This document shows positions 36,020 to 44,900 of a DNA stretch of 64,000 nucleotides, one piece after another. Position numbers and translations under genes: made by a program. Position 1 is the first letter of the stretch. Each line of letters starts with the position of its first letter. The stretch comes from Saprospiraceae bacterium (GTDB taxonomy: Bacteria > Bacteroidota > Bacteroidia > Chitinophagales > Saprospiraceae), in NCBI GenBank assembly GCA_028285545.1, contig JANQPA010000100.1, forward strand, positions 62,001 to 126,000. Reading direction: 5' to 3'. The notes beneath the pieces are model-generated. The model saw only the letters and a program-made list of their open reading frames with translations. It searched no databases and was not told the origin of the DNA.

Positions 36020-36553
36020 ATGAGCGGTTTAATAGAGTTTGTCATCCCTGTTCGAGGATTAGGGATTGGCATCCATCAATTTCATTTTGATATAGGAGAA
36101 CAATTTTTTTCACATTTTGAAAATTCTCCCGTTCAAAATGGAGATCTGGAGCTCGACTTAAGCTTTGATAAGCGTACAGACCTGTATATCTTTGAATTTA
36201 ACTTTAAAGGCAGCGTAAGAACTGATTGTGATCGCTGCCTGGCAAAGATTAATCTTCCAATTTCAGGTCAGGAAAGGCTGATTGTAAAATTCAGCTTAGA
36301 CCATGAAGAGGAGGAAGCTGAAGTGATATATATAAATCCCGAACAACAACAATTAAATGTTGCTCGCTTTGTTTATGAATTCATCATTTTAGCTATTCCA
36401 ATGATCAAAGTCTACGATTGTAAAGGTGAAAAACCTCCAGTTTGTAATCAAGAGATGCTTGATTATTTGGAAAAAGAAGAGCTACCTAATTCAGAACAAA
36501 AAAGCAATCCTATCTGGGAAGAACTCAAAAAATTCAATCCTGATAGTGAATAG
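36020..36553 (+). CDS. DUF177 (YceD-like) protein
   Basis: This 177-aa protein of the DUF177/YceD family is almost always encoded beside rpmF; bacterial homologues are implicated in 23S rRNA or large-subunit maturation. Visible marks are FNFKGSVRTDCDRCLAKINLPI, which has a CxxC, and a second pair in YDCKGEKPPVCNQ. The acidic EEEEAEVIYINPEQQQLNV segment is typical. The open frame begins at 35918, but the promoter at 35983 and the domain start (MSGLIEFVIPV) favour ATG 36020. It is followed 73 bases later by rpmF. Confidence 0.88.
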   Translation: MSGLIEFVIPVRGLGIGIHQFHFDIGEQFFSHFENSPVQNGDLELDLSFDKRTDLYIFEFNFKGSVRTDCDRCLAKINLPISGQERLIVKFSLDHEEEEAEVIYINPEQQQLNVARFVYEFIILAIPMIKVYDCKGEKPPVCNQEMLDYLEKEELPNSEQKSNPIWEELKKFNPDSE

Positions 36554-36626
36554 GCTTAAAAAAATCTGGAATAAAAAATAACAGATTAAAACAACAACAA
36601 AATCGATAATTTTTAAATAAAGAAAA

Positions 36627-36827
36627 ATGGCACATCCTAAGAGTAGAATTTCGAAGCAAAGAAAACGTAAGCGCAGAACTCATTATAAAGCTTCGCTTCC
36701 TACTGTAACTACTTGCAATACTACAGGGGAAAGACATCAGATGCATCGTGCCTATTATGATGCAGAAGGGAATCTGTATTACAGAGGAAAAATGCTTATT
36801 AAAGCTACTGAAGAGGACGACGTTTAG
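36627..36827 (+). CDS. rpmF: 50S ribosomal protein L32
   Basis: This 66-aa protein starts [20 protein letters not shown], typical L32, followed by [20 protein letters not shown]. The usual C-terminal zinc CxxC pairs are absent (one Cys remains), as in other zinc-independent L32 forms. It is co-transcribed with the DUF177 gene. Confidence 0.96.
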   Translation: MAHPKSRISKQRKRKRRTHYKASLPTVTTCNTTGERHQMHRAYYDAEGNLYYRGKMLIKATEEDDV

Positions 36828-36946
36828 GTTCTTGGAAATAATTCCTTTTTTAAAATATTTTTTGGAATGAAGACACTCCTTATGTGGCTTCCTTCTATTA
36901 GGAATTACCAAGCAGCAATAAACTGATTACTTATTTGCTTGCAGGC

Positions 36947-37006
36947 AAAAATCAGAACGGTCAAAGTCGGAAAGTAATTTTTCCTTTTGACCGTTCTGAT
37001 TTTTTT
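36947..37006. terminator. Terminator after rpmF
   Basis: A 19-bp stem (aaaaatcagaacggtcaaa and its complement) encloses a 20-base loop that can form a second small ggaaa/tttcc stem. A T-run follows on the + strand. It lies about 120 bases after rpmF, with no gene in between. Confidence 0.8.
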
Positions 37007-37046
37007 GTACTATCCAATTTGATAATATTAGCCCAAATGTATTCTT

Positions 37047-37054
37047 TAAATTTG
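37047..37054 (+). promoter_or_regulatory. Candidate ridA operon -7 element
   Basis: TAAATTTG matches TAnnTTTG and ends 21 bases before the ridA ATG. A TTTG at 37018-37021 is upstream but 25 bp away, longer than usual. Confidence 0.5.
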
Positions 37055-37075
37055 CGATCCACTTAAATAAAACCT

Positions 37076-37459
37076 ATGAAAAAGATCATCCAAACGGACA
37101 AGGCCCCAGCCCCTGTTGGTCCCTATAATCAGGCCGTAGTTCATAATGACACCTTGTATGCATCCGGACAAATTGCAATAAATCCCTCCAATGGAGAATT
37201 GGTGACCGATAATATTGAAGACGAGACCCATCAGGTGATGACCAACATAGCAGCTATTCTGGAAGCCGCCGGCCTTACCTTTAAAGATGTTCTTAAGTGT
37301 TCTATTTTTGTAAGTGACATTAATAATTACAGCCGGATCAATGCAGTATATGCCCAATATTTTGACGAAGAAAATGCCCCGGCAAGGGAATTAGTTCAGG
37401 TAGCAAACCTGCCTAAACTTGTCAATGTGGAAATTTCTGTAATTGCTGCCTTTGCCTAA
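37076..37459 (+). CDS. ridA: RidA-family enamine/imine deaminase
   Basis: This 127-aa protein hydrolyses reactive 2-aminoacrylate-type enamines and imines to ketoacids and ammonia. Family marks are APAPVGPYNQAV at the N-terminus, LYASGQIAINPSNGELV, and the C-terminal segment ARELVQVANLPKLVNVEISVIA with the substrate-binding Arg and Glu. Length is standard. It heads a three-gene unit with trpS (12 bases downstream) and a FAH-family gene. Confidence 0.94.
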   Translation: MKKIIQTDKAPAPVGPYNQAVVHNDTLYASGQIAINPSNGELVTDNIEDETHQVMTNIAAILEAAGLTFKDVLKCSIFVSDINNYSRINAVYAQYFDEENAPARELVQVANLPKLVNVEISVIAAFA

Positions 37460-37471
37460 AACTTACCCATC

Positions 37472-38485
37472 ATGGAAAAGAAAAAACAGGTACTTTCTTG
37501 TATTCAACCAACCGGAGACATGCATTTTGGCAATTATTTTGGCGCTGTCAAAAATTGGGTTGACCTCCAACAAAAATATGATTGTATTTACGGAGTAGTA
37601 GATTATCATGCAATGACTATGCCCTACTCTCCAAAAAAATTAAGAGAAAATACCTGGGCTCTGATTTTCAACTTGATTGCCACCGGTATTAAACCAGAAT
37701 TCCTCTTTATTCAATCTTTGATTCCAGAACATGCTGAATTGTGTTGGATTTTCAATTGTTTCGCCTCATATGGACAATTGACCAGGATGACACAATTTAA
37801 GGATAAAAGTACCCATGGTAATGAACAGGATTCAGGTGGCTTCATCTCTGCCGGGCTGCTAGATTATCCGGTACTGCAGGCAGCAGATATTCTTATCTAT
37901 CAGGCAGATTATGTTCCGGTTGGAAAAGATCAGGAACAACACTTAGAACTTTCCAGGAACATTGCTCAACGATTCAACAATCAGGTTGGCAAAGAATATT
38001 TTGTACTTCCCGAAACCTTGTTTACTGAAGTCCCTAAAGTAAAATCCACTGCGGATCCAAGTCGAAAAATGAGTAAAAGTGCAGGAGAAAAACATTATAT
38101 CAATGTGTTTGGTGATGAGGCCAGAATCCGAAAACAAATACGGTCAGCAGTTACAGATACAGGGGATTCCACCAGTGGTGAAATGAGTGCAGGAATTCAG
38201 AATCTTTTTGAATTGCTTAAAGCTGGTGAGCAATTAGATGCTTATGATCAATTGATGAAAGAATACGAAAATGGCACACTAAAATATGTGGCTCTCAAAG
38301 ATGCCGTAGCCGATACCTTAGTAAACATAAGTAATGAGTTTAAAGCCAGGAGAAAAGAGTTGGACAGTAACAAAAAGGAGGTCAAAAATCAGATCAAAGC
38401 CTCTTCGGCTAATATTAGGAAAAAAGCTCAACAGACCTTAAGGGATGTCAAAGAATTGTCTGGTTTGATGAATGTGAAATTTTAA
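37472..38485 (+). CDS. trpS: Tryptophanyl-tRNA synthetase
   Basis: This 337-aa class I synthetase activates tryptophan and charges tRNA(Trp). It has the HIGH-type motif in IQPTGDMHFGNYFGAV (the His and Asn flank FG), YQADYVPVGKDQEQHLEL in the active site, and KMSKSAG as the KMSKS loop. The C-terminal basic helix (KARRKELDSNKKEVKNQIK) is somewhat longer than in E. coli. It sits between ridA and the FAH gene with short gaps, so all three are probably one transcript. Confidence 0.95.
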   Translation: MEKKKQVLSCIQPTGDMHFGNYFGAVKNWVDLQQKYDCIYGVVDYHAMTMPYSPKKLRENTWALIFNLIATGIKPEFLFIQSLIPEHAELCWIFNCFASYGQLTRMTQFKDKSTHGNEQDSGGFISAGLLDYPVLQAADILIYQADYVPVGKDQEQHLELSRNIAQRFNNQVGKEYFVLPETLFTEVPKVKSTADPSRKMSKSAGEKHYINVFGDEARIRKQIRSAVTDTGDSTSGEMSAGIQNLFELLKAGEQLDAYDQLMKEYENGTLKYVALKDAVADTLVNISNEFKARRKELDSNKKEVKNQIKASSANIRKKAQQTLRDVKELSGLMNVKF

Positions 38486-38490
38486 TAAAG

Positions 38491-39111
38491 ATGAAAATTA
38501 TTTGTATTGGTCGAAATTACGCTGAACATGCTAAGGAACTCAATAATCCAGTTCCCAAGAAACCTGTGGTTTTTATGAAACCGCCTTCTGCTCTTTTAGT
38601 CAATAATAAGCCATTTTATTATCCCGATTTCACACAAGATCTACATCATGAGATTGAGGTAGTTTTAAAGATTTGTAAAAATGGCCGGCATGTTCAATCC
38701 GATTTTGCCCATACCTATTATGATCAAATTGCTCTTGGAATAGATTTTACAGCTCGTGATTTACAAGCAAAATGCAAGGAAAAAGGGCATCCCTGGGAAA
38801 TTGCCAAAGGTTTTGATGGTTCGGCAGTTCTTAGTCCTTTTGTGCCAATGGATCAATTTGAATCCTCATCTATAGCATTTCATCTGGAAAAAAATGGCCA
38901 AAAGGTCCAACAAGGAAACACGAAAGATTTGATCTTTTCCTTTGATGAGATCATTAAATATATTTCACAATTTTTTAAACTTCAAGTAGGAGACCTCGTA
39001 TACACAGGTACTCCTGCCGGAGTAGGTCCAGTAAACATTGGAGATACCCTGAAAGGCTTTTTGCATACTCAGGATGGAACTAAAGAAATGTTTCACTGCG
39101 CCATAAAATAA
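38491..39111 (+). CDS. Fumarylacetoacetate hydrolase (FAH) family protein
   Basis: This 206-aa protein has the FAH core: CIGRNYAEHAKEL at the start, then FMKPPSALL, then the metal-binding acidic residues in LHHEIEVVLKI and IALGIDFTARDLQ. YTGTPAGVGPVNIGD is the C-terminal substrate loop. Family members hydrolyse or decarboxylate acylpyruvates and oxaloacetate with Mg; this short single-domain form is closest to acylpyruvase/oxaloacetate decarboxylase (FAHD1-like), but the substrate is not provable here. It follows trpS by 5 bases. Confidence 0.9.
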   Translation: MKIICIGRNYAEHAKELNNPVPKKPVVFMKPPSALLVNNKPFYYPDFTQDLHHEIEVVLKICKNGRHVQSDFAHTYYDQIALGIDFTARDLQAKCKEKGHPWEIAKGFDGSAVLSPFVPMDQFESSSIAFHLEKNGQKVQQGNTKDLIFSFDEIIKYISQFFKLQVGDLVYTGTPAGVGPVNIGDTLKGFLHTQDGTKEMFHCAIK

Positions 39112-39209
39112 AGGGTTAGGCACATACCAGCATTAAACAGGTAGTGAATTTCCCACCTCCAGAAATCCAGCGTCGTATACTGACTTGAAAGAATTATCAA
39201 ACTTATTTC

Positions 39210-39217
39210 TATTTTTG
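39210..39217 (+). promoter_or_regulatory. Candidate metK -7 element
   Basis: TATTTTTG matches TAnnTTTG, 18 bases before the metK ATG. A CTTG at 39184-39187 lies 22 bp upstream and may serve as -33. I saw no SAM-riboswitch-like structure in the 124-base leader region. Confidence 0.5.
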
Positions 39218-39235
39218 CGATCAAAAAAATAATCA

Positions 39236-40492
39236 ATGCCATATTTATTTACTTCAGAATCCGTTTCAGAAGGCCATCCTGATAAAGTTTCAGATCAAAT
39301 ATCAGATGCCTTAGTCGATCATTTTATTGCCTTTGACCCTAGCTCAAAAGTTGCATGCGAAACACTTGTCACCACCGGACAAGTTGTTCTTGCCGGTGAA
39401 GTCAAATCTGATGTTTATCTTGATGTCCAAAGTATAGCAAGGGATGTGATCAAAAATATTGGATATGTAAAGTCTGAATACATGTTTGAAGCAAACTCTT
39501 GTGGAGTTCTTTCTGCCATCCATGAGCAATCTCCTGACATTAATCAAGGAGTTGAAAGGGCCAATCCAGAGGATCAAGGGGCAGGTGATCAGGGGATGAT
39601 GTTTGGATATGCAACTAATGAAACAGATAACTACATGCCTTTAGCTCTTGATCTTTCACATAAGATATTAAAAGAATTGGCTGAAATAAGAAAGGCTGGT
39701 GAAGTCATGACCTATCTAAGGCCAGATTCAAAAGCACAGGTAACCATCGAATACTCAGATGACAACGTTCCATTGCGTATCGATACAATAGTTGTTTCTA
39801 CTCAGCATGATGATTTTGATGAAGACGAGTTGATGCTGGCACAAATAAAAAATGATGTAATTGACATTGTCATTCCAAGAGTTAAGGAAACCCTTAATGA
39901 TAATTTACGCAAACTTTTCATCGGGGATATCAAATATCACATTAACCCAACGGGTAAATTTGTTATCGGAGGGCCTCACGGAGACACAGGCTTGACCGGC
40001 CGTAAAATTATTGTGGATACTTATGGCGGTAAAGGGGCTCATGGTGGTGGAGCATTTTCTGGGAAAGATCCTTCAAAAGTGGACAGATCTGCTGCTTATG
40101 CCACTCGTCATATTGCCAAAAACCTGGTAGCTGCAGGAGTTTGTGATGAAATCCTGGTTCAGGTTTCTTATGCTATCGGAGTAGCCAAACCTACCAATAT
40201 TTACATTCAAACCTATGGAAGTGCCAAGGTAGGTTTTTCGGATAGTCAAATTGCTGAAAAAGTAACCGATATTTTTGACATGCGTCCTTACGCCATCGAA
40301 AAAAGACTGAAACTACGCACACCAATTTATTCTGAAACCGCCGCCTATGGCCATATGGGACGTGACTCTGAGACTAAAACTGTAAGCTTCACAGATGGGT
40401 CTGGCAATGTTAAAAATATGGAGGTGGAAACCTTTACCTGGGAAAAACTTGATTATGTGGATCAGGTGAGGCAGGCTTTTGGATTATCATAA
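39236..40492 (+). CDS. metK: S-adenosylmethionine synthetase
   Basis: It makes SAM from ATP and methionine. The 418-aa protein starts [22 protein letters not shown], with the ATP/Mg-binding His and Asp. It has DQGMMFGYA and the P-loop-like [18 protein letters not shown], and [20 protein letters not shown] contains the phosphate-binding residues. The [16 protein letters not shown] end is typical. It is monocistronic, with its own promoter. Confidence 0.97.
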   Translation: MPYLFTSESVSEGHPDKVSDQISDALVDHFIAFDPSSKVACETLVTTGQVVLAGEVKSDVYLDVQSIARDVIKNIGYVKSEYMFEANSCGVLSAIHEQSPDINQGVERANPEDQGAGDQGMMFGYATNETDNYMPLALDLSHKILKELAEIRKAGEVMTYLRPDSKAQVTIEYSDDNVPLRIDTIVVSTQHDDFDEDELMLAQIKNDVIDIVIPRVKETLNDNLRKLFIGDIKYHINPTGKFVIGGPHGDTGLTGRKIIVDTYGGKGAHGGGAFSGKDPSKVDRSAAYATRHIAKNLVAAGVCDEILVQVSYAIGVAKPTNIYIQTYGSAKVGFSDSQIAEKVTDIFDMRPYAIEKRLKLRTPIYSETAAYGHMGRDSETKTVSFTDGSGNVKNMEVETFTWEKLDYVDQVRQAFGLS

Positions 40493-40537
40493 AAGAAGCT
40501 ATCCAATATGCCTTTATAGGCATTCACAAAGAAGTGA

Positions 40538-40634
40538 ATTGCCACTGGTAAACGCTGATTTTGCTGATTTTCTCTGTTAAACTATTGGTTAGTAAACAGT
40601 GGGTATCAGCTCGATCAGCGCTAGTCAGTGGCAA
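40538..40634. repeat. Long imperfect hairpin between metK and the dockerin operon
   Basis: attgccactg pairs with cagtggcaat at the outside, cgctgat with atcagcg inside, and ctga with tcag further in. The left arm contains two copies of gctgatttt. It lies between convergent genes and may terminate both, though T-runs are absent. Confidence 0.6.
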
Positions 40635-40680
40635 TAATATTCTTTCTATTTTAACTCTGAAGGCAGACCAGATAATGATT

Positions 40681-41283
40681 TTATTCCACTACTAATGTAC
40701 TATTTACATCTCCTCTCCTAGTCAGGAAAAAATCAACCACCTGAGAATCCGAATTCAATTCAACTCTCTTCCATCCCGCTTTTGAAATATTATGAAAGGA
40801 GCTAAAGTCCGGATTAAAAACCCAATCTTTTCGAATAAACTGCAGTTTCCCTTCTAAGAAATCTACTTCCCCTAATACCACTTTGGTCATTACCAAAAGA
40901 TCATGGGCAGTAATAGTATCGGATCCATCCATATCTGCACCAATGAATGCATATGGAGTTTCTAAATCTCTTTCTCCTTGCAAATATTTTCTGGTTAGGA
41001 CGATATCCATTGTAGATACGCCATTGTAGACAGAGGCCTTATAGCGCGGCCGCACATAATAAACCGTATTCGGTTCTAGCTCTCTGAAAGCATATATCCC
41101 ATCCCTATCGGTTGAATCAATTCTAATTAAATTGCCCTGCTCGTCTAATAAATCAACAGCTACATCTTTAGCCGGATAACTTCGTAGGGTTTCAATACTG
41201 CCACTAATTTCTAATAGAGCCTGAGCTTTTAGCCCTGAAAAAACAGAAAAAGCAAATATGATAAATAGAAATTTCTTGTTCAT
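40681..41283 (-). CDS. Secreted small protein with carboxypeptidase-regulatory-like and dockerin-like regions (2)
   Basis: This 200-aa protein has a signal peptide (1-20, ending KAQ). Residues about 25-85 form a beta-sandwich like CarboxypepD_reg or SdrD-B domains (VAVDLLDEQGNLIRIDSTDRDGIYAF). A dockerin-like pair follows: VSTMDIVLTRKYLQGE (about 94-109) and a calcium-loop segment GADMDGSDTITAHDLLVMTK (about 119-138), with the D-x-D-x-S spacing. A C-terminal RRGDVNST resembles a third calcium loop. It follows a similar protein by 2 bases and a cohesin-rich protein upstream, suggesting it docks on that protein. No catalytic site is visible. Confidence 0.72.
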   Translation of the reverse strand: MNKKFLFIIFAFSVFSGLKAQALLEISGSIETLRSYPAKDVAVDLLDEQGNLIRIDSTDRDGIYAFRELEPNTVYYVRPRYKASVYNGVSTMDIVLTRKYLQGERDLETPYAFIGADMDGSDTITAHDLLVMTKVVLGEVDFLEGKLQFIRKDWVFNPDFSSFHNISKAGWKRVELNSDSQVVDFFLTRRGDVNSTLVVE

Positions 41284-41285
41284 GC

Positions 41286-41885
41286 TTAGTTAATTTTTGC
41301 TGAATTATTTACATCTCCTAATTTGACACCACGAGCATCAAAATTTATTACCTCACCGGTGATATTCACTGGTATCAAATCTTTAATGTCCTTTAAAACT
41401 TCTTCAGGTGTTCCTGAAGGAATGTCCTTATCAGGAATAAAAAACCAGGAAATTCCATCTGGAAATTCTTTTTCTACTCCTAAAATAAGTCTTCTAAGGT
41501 GAATCAGATCAAGCGTAGTGATGCTGCGAGTACGATTGACATCAGAAGCAATTATTTGATAAGGATCCTTAAAAGAATCTTTGCCTAAAATATGGCGCAC
41601 CATCTGAACTAAATCATAGGTCGAAACGCCATCAAGGGAATTTATTTTTCTATTTAATCTTAAATAATAAGTCGTTTTGATGGGTAAACCACTAATTGAA
41701 TACCTTCCATCTTCGCCTGAAGTACCCGTCCCTAATAGATTATCATTCCCATCCAGGACGTCTACAATTACCTGAGTCATGGGTAGATCTTCAGCAGATT
41801 TAACCGCCCCTTGAATGGTCACTTGTGCATTTATACTAAGGGCGGAGCCAAAAAGAAAAATGAATAGATAAAATATTTTTTTCAT
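41286..41885 (-). CDS. Secreted small protein with carboxypeptidase-regulatory-like and dockerin-like regions (1)
   Basis: This 199-aa protein has a signal peptide (1-20, ending INAQ). A beta-sandwich region follows (VIVDVLDGNDNLLGTGTSGEDGRYSISGL), then a dockerin-like pair: VSTYDLVQMVRHILGKD and ASDVNRTRSITTLDLIHLRRLILGVE. The near-terminal VKLGDVNNSAKIN resembles a calcium loop. The plan is the same as the next gene, so they are paralogues. The frame is open to 41978, but ATG 41885 starts the signal peptide and avoids an unlikely 31-residue leader. It lies 107 bases downstream of the cohesin-domain gene in the same direction. Confidence 0.72.
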   Translation of the reverse strand: MKKIFYLFIFLFGSALSINAQVTIQGAVKSAEDLPMTQVIVDVLDGNDNLLGTGTSGEDGRYSISGLPIKTTYYLRLNRKINSLDGVSTYDLVQMVRHILGKDSFKDPYQIIASDVNRTRSITTLDLIHLRRLILGVEKEFPDGISWFFIPDKDIPSGTPEEVLKDIKDLIPVNITGEVINFDARGVKLGDVNNSAKIN

Positions 41886-41907
41886 AATGATAAGTTTTCC
41901 CCCAAAG

Positions 41908-41976
41908 GGAGGGGTTGTGCATTTTTTAAAAAGAAAATTTGATTTTCTAAAACCGATTTGCAACACAACCTCCTCC
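41908..41976. other. Structured leader between cohesin gene and first dockerin-like gene
   Basis: ggaggggttgtg (41908-41919) pairs with cacaacctcctcc (41964-41976) with one bulge. Inside it agaaaat and attttct form a second hairpin (41932-41948). It could attenuate, process or stabilise the downstream part of the transcript. Confidence 0.5.
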
Positions 41977-41992
41977 ATAAGGAATCATGGGA

Positions 41993-44900
41993 TTAATGAA
42001 TTATAATGAAGGGTTTAAAAACAGCTTGACCTTGTGCTTCAAGCTTGATAAAGTATAGACCGGCATCCAACTTATCGAGGTAGATCTTTTTTTCAAAGTT
42101 CATCTGTCTCAATACTCTTCCCTGAGGAGTCAGAATTGTAATTTTCTCAATATCCGTACCTTGATTTCGAATCAGCAGATAATTGGTTGCTGGATTAGGA
42201 AAAATTTCAATATTATACTCATTCAGGATTTCGGTTGTAGGTGTTGTTTGCTGCTGAATAATTACTGTACTTGGAGTGGCTGCGGTGGGGACGGCCTCCT
42301 CATTTACATCAATAGCAGTAATGTTTTCTACTCTAAACTGTATCATATTATCTCCTTCCAATAAAATGATATCTTCAATGGTAAGGTGAAGACTGGCAAT
42401 GATTCCTTCACCTGAGATGTTTCTGCCGTCGATCCTGGTCATCGCAATATCAATTCGATTATTCTCCGGATCATTGCGTTGAAGAGTTAATAGATTATCT
42501 CCCACAGTCCCTAACCAGGTTGAGCCAAATGCTGCATATGCTTTTTCACTATCTATTCCTTCATACTCATAAAATATTGAAAAAGCCAGACCATAAATTT
42601 CTTCCGCCGGGTCCTCTGTGGTACCCAAAATAACATCAAAAGTATTTTTACCTGGCCGAACTTCTTCTCTGGCAGCTACAAACAAGGGTGCTCCAACATT
42701 TGATTCAAAACGAACAATTCCTTCATCAACAGGAGCTTCATACCAAGGTGTCGTTTTTCCCCAATTTCTAATAATGGCAGCAGTGTCCAAGGCCTCTATT
42801 ACTCCATTACCGTCTGCATCTATATGTTTGTAATTAAGAAGTGTAAGAGGAGTATTACTTTGCCAATCTTCAATACGATTAGGTTTCCATTCAAGATTAC
42901 CAAAACTGCCCCTTTCTAAGCCTGTTGCATTATAAGCCAAACCAATATTTAGCAAGTCCTGATGGTTAGCAATCCCATTATGGTCGGTATCTCCTGGCCA
43001 CACAAAATTTCGGGTAATGGTAACACTACCATTATCTACATTAAGCCCAAGGATTTCCAAATCACTAGAAACTACTTCAATAGGTACAGGATTTCCATCT
43101 ATTATGATATTTGAAACATCTCCTTCCTCGCCTTTTACTGAAAAACATAATACATATAAAACTGAGCTGTCTGGAAGATTTATACCTACCCCAACCTCAC
43201 TAGCTGTCCAGGCAAAATTTAAAGTATCTTCATTGGCAAAAAAGTTGCGTGCCTGTAAGCCTGGCAAATCACCAATAATAACTGAGTCCAGACTTAATAC
43301 ACTCGGATTCCAATGATGGGAATACTGCAAGCCAACAATATTTTTAAAATTTCGGGTGAATACCGGCACACACACTGAATGATTTTGTGCAGCTTCCACA
43401 TCAGGGATCAATAAAGTTAAGCGATCACTAAATCCTGTACTATCTCGAACCGTAATACTCCCATTGTTTAATTGAGGGTTGAGATTAGCATTATCACTTT
43501 CAAAAACCAGATCATTCCCAAAGCTAACCAAGGTACTGCCAGCTTGTATGCCTTGAAAACAAATTTGAACCAACTGTCTCCTTTGGAAGAAGCTAACCGG
43601 ATTCTGATCGTCCATCCATTTGAGAGAAAGCTGACCTCCATTGTTTTGATTTACCTCCCAGTTCCCGACACCAAACTCTCCAGTCAAATCTCCTTTAAGA
43701 GAATTGTAGTTTATGATATCACTGTCCCAGGTCAGGTTTAATTCTAGTTTTCTGAGTCCCTCAAACTGCTCTCCATCTAAAGAAAGGCAAATTTCATCTC
43801 CTTCTTCGCCAGAATTTTGATCTAGTCTAAGGACAGCCTGGGGACGAGCCTCACCAATATTCACCAAGCCATTCCTGGTTACAACTGGGACCCATTGATC
43901 AATATTATTGAAGGATTCGACGGGAAGAATAACATCTGAAAATCTGACCTCCGCTACGCCAGCCTGTTTAGCCGTAAAGCAAAGTTCATAATGTGGAATC
44001 TCATCAAAAACAGTAGCTCCCTCAATCTCGTGACCAACAAAGCTTAATCGCCCGTCTTGCTCGGTATCAATAAGCCAAAACCTTGCATTCTCTCCTACTT
44101 CAGATGGAAAAACACCATTTTCTAAATTTATCAAGTCTAGCATTGTGGTATCCCATTCCAAAGCATATTGCAGGGAACTTATGTTTTTAAACTCTCTGCT
44201 CCGAACAGCCATACAGATTTTATCACCAGGATTACCCGCTACAATGTCTGCATGCAAGAATAGAGTATCTGGCGAACGCAAGGTAATTCTACCATTATCA
44301 TAAGAAGGATGCACCACATCATCGCCATCAAATATTATCCTGGTTTTTATGTCTTCAAATTCTATATTCGAACTTCCTCCTTCTGAAATGGCTATGAAAC
44401 AGGGTTGCAATAAGACCTCACCGTTCTCAAAATCCACGGCTTCAGCATAGCGTCTGGTCAAAAAAATGGAATTTCCTTGTTCATTATAAGTCAGTACTGT
44501 GTTTTCTTCTCCTGGTAAATTGCTTATCTGGATTTTGTCCAGATTCACAATTGAAGAATCCCAGGTAAGCTCAATATCAAATCCTTTTACTCCTTTCAGG
44601 CCTGCACCTGTAATGTCCAAACAAATTTCTTCTCCTTGTAAAACTGTATTATTTGAAATACTCAGCTTTGGAGAGGCATCTGTACAGGAATCATTTTTCA
44701 CTTCAATGCTCTCGGTCAGGACACAACCATACAATTCATCAATTATGGTCACAGAATAAGTTCCTTGGGCCAAATCAGTCCGGTCTTCATTTGAATTATT
44801 ATCCGACCAAACAAAATCATAAAGACCTGTTCCACCTGTGATACTTAAATCAATGGCACCAGTGTTCTCTTCACATGAAGTATTGGTAATGGAGGCAGAA

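Noticed and set aside
39112-39235. Possible SAM riboswitch before metK
   Set aside because: The gap is short, the -7 element is only 18 bases from the ATG and no conserved SAM aptamer stems were seen.
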